NCBI GenBank assembly: GCA_021785115.1
Contig: JAJYGO010000096.1
Span: forward strand, 1 to 5,340
Source: Chloroflexota bacterium
GTDB lineage: Bacteria; Chloroflexota; Limnocylindria; Limnocylindrales; CSP1-4
Length of the DNA stretch: 5,340 bases
Reading direction: 5' to 3'
Shown one piece after another: positions 1-3,345 of this stretch. Position 1 is the first letter of the stretch, and every line of letters starts with the position of its first letter. The notes beneath the pieces were generated by a model that searched no databases, was not told the origin of the DNA, and saw only the letters and a program-made list of their open reading frames with translations. Position numbers and translations under genes: made by a program.

Positions 1-1
1 C

Positions 2-1069
2 GAGGCGGGCCGACACGAGCAGCGTCGTGCGGCGGCGGCGGAGAAGGTCGCGGGCGCCACGGGCAACCCGGCCCTCAAGGACAACCCGGCCCTCAAGGAC
101 CTGGTGGACACCTTCAACCAGCTGATCACGCTCACCAAGCGCGCGGTCCTGATGGAGTCTCAGGCGGAGCTGCTGGAGGCCAAGAGCAAGTCGCTCGCCC
201 GCCATCGGGCGGCCCTGATCTCCTTCGGCGAGATCGCGACCGGGATGGGCAGGGAGTCGGGGGAGGCGATCGCCCCGGCCGTCCTGCCCGCTCCGGAGGC
301 GCCGATCCCGCCCTCGCTGTCGCGTGTGGTCCTGTCCGCGCAGGAGGACCTGCGGCGCGAGATCGCGCGCTCGATGCACGACGGGCCCGCCCAGTCGCTG
401 ACCAACATCGTCCTCCAGACGCAGATCGTGGAACGGCTGATGGACCGCGACGAGGCCGCGGCCCGGGGCGAGATCCGCCTCCTCGCCTCGATGGTCCAGC
501 AGACGCTCGACACGACCAAGAACTTCATCTTCGACGTGCGCCCGATGGTGCTCGACGACCTGGGCCTGGTGCCCACCTTGCGCCGCGCCACGCGCGAGCG
601 CGGCCGGCGTGCCCACGTGACGGTCGAGTTCGAGTCGCACGGGCAGGACCGGCGGCTGTCGATGGAGCTCGAGAGCACGCTGTTCCGCATGCTCGACGAG
701 GTGCTGGCCGCGTACCTGGGCCAGGGGCCCGACCGGGTGTCGCTGACACTCGAGTGGGGCACGACGGATCTTCAGGCCATGGTCGCCGCGTCGCGGACAC
801 CCACCTACCCGCCCGGCGGCGACCTGCCGCCCATCCCCGAGGGCGACGTCCCGGACACGATGCGCCGCATGATCCAGGAGCGCCACGAAGCGCACGATGC
901 GGCGATTGCCGCCGCCGAGGTCGCTGCCCACCTGCCGTTGCCCCCCAGCGTGCGCCGCGACCTCACGGAGCGGGCCGCGGCGGCCGGGGCGTCGATCGCG
1001 GTCATCGACGCGGGAGAGGTCCGAATCACCGTCGGGCTGGCGGAGGCGGAGGGCGGCAAGCCCTCGTGA
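2..1069 (+). CDS. DegS/NarL-type sensor histidine kinase, 5' end cut off, ATP-binding domain degenerate
   Basis: The reading frame is open from the window edge (first full codon at 2) to TGA at 1067-1069, so the true start is upstream; an internal GTG at 104 is only a possible start. Residues below count from that GTG. A helical N-terminal stretch (about 1-50) and a Pro/Ala linker (about 55-72) precede a HisKA_3 dimerisation/phosphotransfer domain (about 80-160) with the H-box SMHDGPAQS. His92 is the expected phosphorylated residue, and Asp93/Gln97 match the DxxxQ phosphatase motif of this family. FDVRPMVLDDLGL (144-156) is the usual end of that domain. The following HATPase_c region aligns (STLFRMLDEVLAA), but the N-box Asn is Ala203 and the DxG of the G1 box is absent (MVAASRTP). 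A Pro-rich and helical insertion sits where the ATP lid should be, and the last strands (LTERAAAAGASIAVID) are recognisable. No membrane segment is visible, so it is probably cytoplasmic. It could be a pseudokinase, phosphotransferase or phosphatase. The family call is firm; activity is inference. Confidence 0.88.
   Translation, partial: EAGRHEQRRAAAAEKVAGATGNPALKDNPALKDLVDTFNQLITLTKRAVLMESQAELLEAKSKSLARHRAALISFGEIATGMGRESGEAIAPAVLPAPEAPIPPSLSRVVLSAQEDLRREIARSMHDGPAQSLTNIVLQTQIVERLMDRDEAAARGEIRLLASMVQQTLDTTKNFIFDVRPMVLDDLGLVPTLRRATRERGRRAHVTVEFESHGQDRRLSMELESTLFRMLDEVLAAYLGQGPDRVSLTLEWGTTDLQAMVAASRTPTYPPGGDLPPIPEGDVPDTMRRMIQERHEAHDAAIAAAEVAAHLPLPPSVRRDLTERAAAAGASIAVIDAGEVRITVGLAEAEGGKPS
65..100 (+). 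repeat. In-frame 18-bp tandem duplication (2 copies)
   Basis: Two identical 18-base units (65-82 and 83-100) lie head to tail and encode NPALKD twice in the N-terminal region of the kinase-like protein. The unit length is a multiple of three, so the frame is kept. It reads as a small slippage duplication in a linker or helix before the signalling domain. Confidence 0.85.
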
Positions 1070-1230
1070 GCGGCTCCCGATCCTCACGCGACACGGGGCC
1101 CGGGATCCTCGAGACCGGCATCGTGCTGGGGGCATCGCTGCTGCTGGCGGGGATCATCATCCTGTTCTTCGGTGGCACGCTCAGCCAGGTCGTGGGCCTG
1201 CTGGTGGATATGGCCCACGGGGGGCGCTGA
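1066..1230 (+). CDS. Small single-pass membrane protein, putative divergent Flp-like (pseudo)pilin
   Basis: A 54-residue protein starts at GTG 1066, overlapping the stop of the kinase-like gene as GTGA, which implies translational coupling; GGAGG-type sequence lies at 1048-1053, rather far upstream. After a short basic N-terminus (MSGSRSSRDTG) comes one hydrophobic segment (about residues 14-36), then a short amphipathic tail (TLSQVVGLLVDMAHGGR). Placed against the Flp pilin at 1462-1632 it aligns without gaps: GPGILE over GQGLAE, FFGG over IFLGG-type residues, and a shared Ser three residues later, giving 10 identities in 33 positions. The glutamate at +5 after a candidate prepilin-peptidase Gly is kept, but the following Tyr is Thr and the +1 residue is Pro. 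Minor pilin or pseudopilin is therefore a reasoned guess; a plain membrane anchor partnering the kinase-like protein is the alternative. The long open frame upstream from 754 in the same phase is a shadow of the kinase gene and is excluded. Confidence 0.6.
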   Translation: MSGSRSSRDTGPGILETGIVLGASLLLAGIIILFFGGTLSQVVGLLVDMAHGGR

Positions 1231-1257
1231 TCAGGCGCGAATTCGGGGCCTGAGCGC
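1224..1257 (+). terminator. Weak hairpin over the end of the small pilin-like gene
   Basis: TCAGGC (1231-1236) pairs with GCCTGA (1248-1253), and GCGC (1224-1227) pairs with GCGC (1254-1257) across a 3-base bulge, enclosing an 11-base loop. No U-tract follows, so this is at best an imperfect terminator or a 3'-end stabiliser of the kinase/pilin-like transcript. Confidence 0.25.
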
Positions 1258-1265
1258 ACCACAAC

Positions 1266-1276
1266 GGACCATTGGG
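1266..1276 (+). promoter_or_regulatory. Shared upstream motif, copy 1 (GGACCATTGGG)
   Basis: These 11 bases recur exactly, in reverse complement, at 2075-2085 upstream of cpaB. This is a candidate operator common to the pilin and assembly promoters; no regulator is identified. Confidence 0.3.
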
Positions 1277-1366
1277 TACTGGAATCCGCTCGGGAAATGG
1301 ATAAGGTCTGCTCTGCACCGCCGGGGGACGGGCAGCACAACCCAACTCGGGGCGGGCGCGCACCGC

Positions 1367-1377
1367 CCTAGGACGAT
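1367..1377 (+). promoter_or_regulatory. Shared upstream motif, copy 2 (CCTAGGACGAT)
   Basis: This matches the reverse complement of 2079-2089 (CCTAGGACCAT) at 10 of 11 positions and lies just before the candidate -35 of flp1. Together with copy 1 it covers the whole 15-base composite seen upstream of cpaB. Confidence 0.28.
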
Positions 1378-1384
1378 GGTCCTG

Positions 1385-1412
1385 TTGCGAGGGCGTGGGC
1401 AGCTAGTAGGCT
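1385..1412 (+). promoter_or_regulatory. Candidate sigma-70-type promoter for the flp genes
   Basis: TTGCGA (1385-1390; 4 of 6 to the -35 consensus) is followed after 16 bases by TAGGCT (1407-1412; TAnnnT pattern). Transcription would begin near 1419, leaving a leader of about 43 bases before the flp1 ATG. The match is modest and rests on consensus only. Confidence 0.33.
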
Positions 1413-1461
1413 GCACCACATATCCGGCCGGCAATCCATGCCGACAGCACGGGGAGGCGCC

Positions 1462-1632
1462 ATGGCACTGATCCAGTCCATCAGCTCGGTCCTCAACCGC
1501 GACGAGGAGGGCCAGGGTCTCGCCGAGTACGCGCTGATCCTCGCTCTCATCGCGATCGTCGCGATCATCGCCCTGATCTTCCTGGGCGGCCAGGTGTCCA
1601 AGATCCTGTCCAACGTCGGCAACTCGGTCTAG
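1462..1632 (+). CDS. flp: Flp-family type IVb prepilin, copy 1
   Basis: A 56-residue prepilin and probable major subunit of the Tad pilus. The start chosen is ATG 1462, preceded by GGGGAGG (1451-1457); an in-frame ATG at 1438 has no Shine-Dalgarno and would add 8 residues unlike a pilin leader. The protein has a 17-residue leader ending EEG, the class IVb processing site (G, then QGLAEY with Glu at +5 and Tyr at +6), one continuous hydrophobic helix (ALILALIAIVAIIALIFLGG), and a short polar tail (QVSKILSNVGNSV). The predicted mature pilin is 39 residues, within the usual Flp size. A TadV/CpaA-type peptidase, not in this window, would cleave it, and the CpaF/TadA ATPase encoded downstream would drive assembly. 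It is followed 124 bases later by a close paralogue. The product call is very secure; which paralogue is the main subunit cannot be told. Confidence 0.96.
   Translation: MALIQSISSVLNRDEEGQGLAEYALILALIAIVAIIALIFLGGQVSKILSNVGNSV
1498..1593 (+). repeat. Duplicated flp core, copy 1 (pairs with 1802-1897)
   Basis: This 96-base block encoding the processing site and hydrophobic helix matches 1802-1897 at 87 of 96 positions without gaps. The nine differences change a single amino acid (Ile to Val). Leader and tail codons outside the block are much less alike. Confidence 0.9.
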
Positions 1633-1653
1633 CCCCGCCTTCCGACCACGTTG

Positions 1654-1694
1654 TGCGACGCCGGCCTCCAGCATCTGCTGGGACCGGCGTTGCG
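1654..1694 (+). other. Hairpin downstream of flp1
   Basis: TGCGACGCCGG (1654-1664) pairs with CCGGCGTTGCG (1684-1694), with two G-U pairs. An inner CCAGC/GCTGG stem (1668-1672, 1677-1681) closes a 4-base loop, with a small internal loop between the stems. No U-tract follows, so it is more likely a 3'-end stabiliser or processing barrier than a terminator. Confidence 0.5.
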
Positions 1695-1740
1695 CCACTC
1701 TGGGGGACGAGGACCCCGGTCCTCGCGGACATCGCAACGC
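1687..1740 (+). promoter_or_regulatory. Alternative RNA fold next to the flp2 ribosome-binding site
   Basis: GCGTTGCG (1687-1694) is perfectly complementary to CGCAACGC (1733-1740) and would enclose a 7-bp hairpin, CGAGGAC/GTCCTCG (1708-1714, 1719-1725). Bases 1687-1694 are also the 3' arm of the hairpin at 1654-1694, so the two folds exclude each other. The 1733-1740 arm directly abuts the flp2 Shine-Dalgarno GGGAGG (1741-1746). This could tune flp2 translation relative to flp1; that role is inferred from pairing alone. Confidence 0.33.
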
Positions 1741-1756
1741 GGGAGGTAAAGAAGCC

Positions 1757-1936
1757 GTGCTAACCGCACTGGCGGGCATCGCTGCCCGGGTGTTGCCCGA
1801 GCGCGACGAGGAGGGCCAGGGCCTCGCCGAGTACGCCCTGATCCTCGCCCTGATCGCGATCGTCGCGATCGTGGCACTCATCTTCCTCGGCGGCCAGATC
1901 AGCAGCAAGCTGAGCACCGTCGGAAACGCGATATAG
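1757..1936 (+). CDS. flp: Flp-family type IVb prepilin, copy 2
   Basis: A 59-residue prepilin starting at GTG 1757, with GGGAGG at 1741-1746 (10-base spacing), and ending at TAG 1934-1936. Its leader, MLTALAGIAARVLPERDEEG, is 20 residues and differs from that of copy 1 except for the last five. The processing site and helix (QGLAEYALIL onward) are almost identical, and the tail QISSKLSTVGNAI differs again. Predicted mature length is 39 residues, the same as copy 1. The core DNA matches copy 1 at 87 of 96 positions with almost only silent changes, so this is a duplication held under purifying selection. It may be a second major subunit, a minor pilin or an alternative subunit. It is the last gene before a strong terminator-like hairpin, so the two pilins probably form a short, highly expressed transcript. 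Confidence 0.94.
   Translation: MLTALAGIAARVLPERDEEGQGLAEYALILALIAIVAIVALIFLGGQISSKLSTVGNAI
1802..1897 (+). repeat. Duplicated flp core, copy 2 (pairs with 1498-1593)
   Basis: The second copy of the 96-base pilin core is ungapped, with 87 of 96 bases identical. See copy 1 for the pattern of differences. Confidence 0.9.
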
Positions 1937-1955
1937 CGCAGTCCAGCACTTATTG

Positions 1956-1989
1956 AACAGCCCGTCAGGTTCATCCTGGCGGGCTGTTT
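1956..1989 (+). terminator. Rho-independent-type terminator after the pilin genes
   Basis: AACAGCCCGTCAGG (1956-1969) pairs over 14 positions with CCTGGCGGGCTGTT (1975-1988), with one G-U pair, around the loop TTCAT. The stem is followed by only a short T-run (1987-1989). It sits 20 bases after the flp2 stop and probably ends, or strongly reduces, transcription before cpaB. The short U-tract leaves partial read-through possible. Confidence 0.75.
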
Positions 1990-2074
1990 GGTCGCGCTGG
2001 CGGGTCGGCCCGGGAGCGGCCGGACGCCGCTTTGCAGCCGACCTTGCCGCCCGATCCGGATCCTTCCAAATCTT

Positions 2075-2089
2075 CCCAATGGTCCTAGG
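2075..2089 (-). promoter_or_regulatory. Composite upstream motif, cpaB copy (CCTAGGACCATTGGG on the minus strand)
   Basis: Its two overlapping halves reappear upstream of flp1: GGACCATTGGG exactly at 1266-1276, and CCTAGGACGAT (10 of 11) at 1367-1377. The inner CCTAGG is palindromic. It lies about 35 bases before the possible -10 at 2124, a position suited to an activator. Confidence 0.3.
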
Positions 2090-2150
2090 TCATTTGGTGG
2101 GTCGCACGGGCTTGACGCGATGTTAGAGTGGTGCAGCCTGTCACATGGCT

Positions 2151-2156
2151 GGGGAG
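2151..2156 (+). promoter_or_regulatory. Ribosome-binding site that supports a TTG start for cpaB
   Basis: GGGGAG lies 6 bases before TTG 2163. The upstream in-frame ATG at 2145 has no purine-rich site before it, and GGGGAG itself falls inside the coding sequence if that ATG is used. The TTG start yields MKRSSNRLVLL, a usual CpaB N-terminus with basic residues next to the membrane helix. Confidence 0.6.
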
Positions 2157-2162
2157 AGTACT

Positions 2163-3221
2163 TTGAAGCGCAGCAGCAACCGCCTCGTCCTGCTGGTGGG
2201 GATTTTCCTCGCCGTCGTGGCGTTCATCCTCATTGCGATCATGCTCCAAGGGGGCGGCCCAGGGGGGGCCAACGGCCCATCGGCCGTGCCCACGACGGCC
2301 AAGATCGTCGTCGCCGCCAAGGACCTCCCGTTGGGAGCGACGATCACCCAGGACGCCGTGGTACTCCAGGACGTCGACATCACGTCCAAGCCGGCCGACA
2401 GCTACCCGGCCACCGCGCTGGTCATCGGCAAGACGGTCCGCTCGGCCGTGGTCAAGGGCGCGTACATCAGCGCCACGACGATCAACGGCGGCGGCAGCGT
2501 TCAGGACATCAAGGTCCCGCAGGGTTTCGTGGGCATCCCAGTCCAGGTTGACCAGCTGACCGGCGTGGGCACCCTCGTCAAGCCGGGCGACCGCGTTGAC
2601 GTGGTGGTCGCGTTCACCGGCCTCGACAAGGTGCCGCTGGTCGTCAACAACCACGGTGTCGTCGGGCCCGCGGGCGCACCCACGCCGCGGCCCAGCGGCA
2701 GCGCCGGCCCGTCGCGCACGCCCGGTGCGGACCAGCTCTACAACCCCCTCGGCCTGGCGTACAACCCGACCACCGTGAAGACCGTCGTCGAGGGCCTCCA
2801 GGTCATCGGCACGCTCCTTCCGCCGCCGCCCCAGACGGCGCAGCAGCCCGCTGCCAGTGGCCAGACGACGGGCGCGACCAGCCTCAACGGGCAGCAGGAG
2901 ATCGTGATCGTCGCGGCGACGATCCAGCAGGCGGAGGCCATTCGCTACGCGCAGCTCGACGGCACGATCGCCCTCGTGCTGCGGAGCGCCGCCGACTGCC
3001 AGACCGCTGACGGCGCGCCGGCCGCGTGCCCCATCATCCCGACCACCGGCGTGACGCTGCGCCGGATGGTCGATGACTTCGGCGTCCTGCCCCCGCAGGT
3101 GGTCGAGGTGCTCGAGCCGGCGCCCTACCCGAGCCCCCTGCCGAGCCGCTCCTACCCCAGCCCGACGCCGTCGCCGGCCCCGAGTGGCAGCCCGACAGCG
3201 AGTGGGAGCACCACCCCGTAG
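2163..3221 (+). CDS. cpaB: Flp pilus assembly protein CpaB/RcpC
   Basis: A 352-residue protein from TTG 2163 (358 if ATG 2145 is used), anchored in the membrane and acting outside it in Tad pilus assembly. The N-terminus has basic residues, then one membrane helix (about 8-28). A SAF domain follows (about 44-106), beginning IVVAAKDLPLGATIT and including IGKTVRSAVVKGAYI. The RcpC/CpaB domain comes next (from about 116), opening VPQGFVGIPVQVD, with VKPGDRVDVVVAF and ending in EIVIVAATIQQAEAIRYAQLDG (244-265) and ALVLRS. Compared with a usual length near 260-300 it is long. The excess is a Pro/Gly/Ser insertion (about 162-206), a Pro/Gln-rich insertion (about 220-244) and a Pro/Ser/Thr-rich tail (about 319-352, with repeated YPSP). 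Two cysteines (279, 289) could form a disulfide outside the membrane. It is the first gene after the pilin terminator and is followed by cpaE. Family assignment is secure; the tail's role is unknown. Confidence 0.93.
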   Translation: MKRSSNRLVLLVGIFLAVVAFILIAIMLQGGGPGGANGPSAVPTTAKIVVAAKDLPLGATITQDAVVLQDVDITSKPADSYPATALVIGKTVRSAVVKGAYISATTINGGGSVQDIKVPQGFVGIPVQVDQLTGVGTLVKPGDRVDVVVAFTGLDKVPLVVNNHGVVGPAGAPTPRPSGSAGPSRTPGADQLYNPLGLAYNPTTVKTVVEGLQVIGTLLPPPPQTAQQPAASGQTTGATSLNGQQEIVIVAATIQQAEAIRYAQLDGTIALVLRSAADCQTADGAPAACPIIPTTGVTLRRMVDDFGVLPPQVVEVLEPAPYPSPLPSRSYPSPTPSPAPSGSPTASGSTTP

Positions 3222-3263
3222 CGAACCGCCCGGCGCGGCCGACGGTGCCGCGACAGGCGCCCC

Positions 3264-3289
3264 GATGGGCCGGTGCGAACCGGCCCATC
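3264..3289 (+). other. Perfect hairpin with a GNRA tetraloop between cpaB and cpaE
   Basis: GATGGGCCGGT (3264-3274) pairs perfectly over 11 bp with ACCGGCCCATC (3279-3289) around the loop GCGA, a GNRA tetraloop. No U-tract follows. It may be a partial terminator or an mRNA processing/stability element within the cpaB-cpaE transcript. A minor CCGGC-GTT-GCCGG hairpin follows at 3304-3316. Confidence 0.6.
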
Positions 3290-3345
3290 TCCATCGGAGC
3301 AGGCCGGCGTTGCCGGATCGACCAAACAAGGACTGACCCCGTCTG

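Larger units (their letters stand above)
1231..1461 (+). promoter_or_regulatory. Intergenic leader region upstream of flp1
   Basis: This 231-base stretch separates the kinase/small-pilin pair from the first Flp gene, and no convincing coding frame was found in it. It probably carries the pilin promoter. The best candidate is listed separately at 1385-1412; a second, weaker one is CTGGAA (1279-1284), 17 bases, TAAGGT (1302-1307). It also holds two partial copies of a motif that reappears upstream of cpaB (1266-1276 and 1367-1377), and a short inverted repeat AGGAC/GTCCT (1371-1375 and 1379-1383). Confidence 0.5.
1990..2162 (+). promoter_or_regulatory. Intergenic region upstream of cpaB
   Basis: No gene is supported here. 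Because a terminator precedes it, a promoter for cpaB-cpaE-cpaF is expected. TTGACG (2112-2117) and TAGAGT (2124-2129) both look promoter-like but are only 6 bases apart, so they cannot be a -35/-10 pair; TAGAGT alone could be a -10. The composite motif at 2075-2089 is listed separately. Confidence 0.35.

Noticed and set aside
754..1065. Long upstream extension of the small pilin-like gene
   Set aside because: This stretch overlaps the kinase-like gene in another frame and is Arg/Gly/Ala/Pro-rich noise. The pilin-like character begins only at GTG 1066.
1438..1461. ATG 1438 as the flp1 start
   Set aside because: No Shine-Dalgarno precedes it, whereas GGGGAGG stands before ATG 1462, which gives a normal pilin leader.
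1531..1580. Repeated GCGATCGTCGCGATC-like pattern within flp as a possible DNA repeat or binding site
   Set aside because: It is explained by the codons for the Ala-Ile-Val-Ala-Ile stretch of the hydrophobic helix, and the same occurs in the paralogue.
1231..2079. 282-codon minus-strand frame spanning both flp genes
   Set aside because: It runs antisense across two confident pilin genes and a terminator hairpin. Its internal repeat only mirrors the flp duplication.
2112..2129. TTGACG plus TAGAGT as a complete promoter for cpaB
   Set aside because: The elements are only 6 bases apart instead of about 17. No good -35 lies at the right distance before TAGAGT, and no -10 at the right distance after TTGACG.
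1988..2551. 187-codon + strand frame overlapping the cpaB start
   Set aside because: It is a frame-shadow of cpaB, with low-complexity Gly/Arg/Pro/His sequence and no ribosome-binding site or domain.
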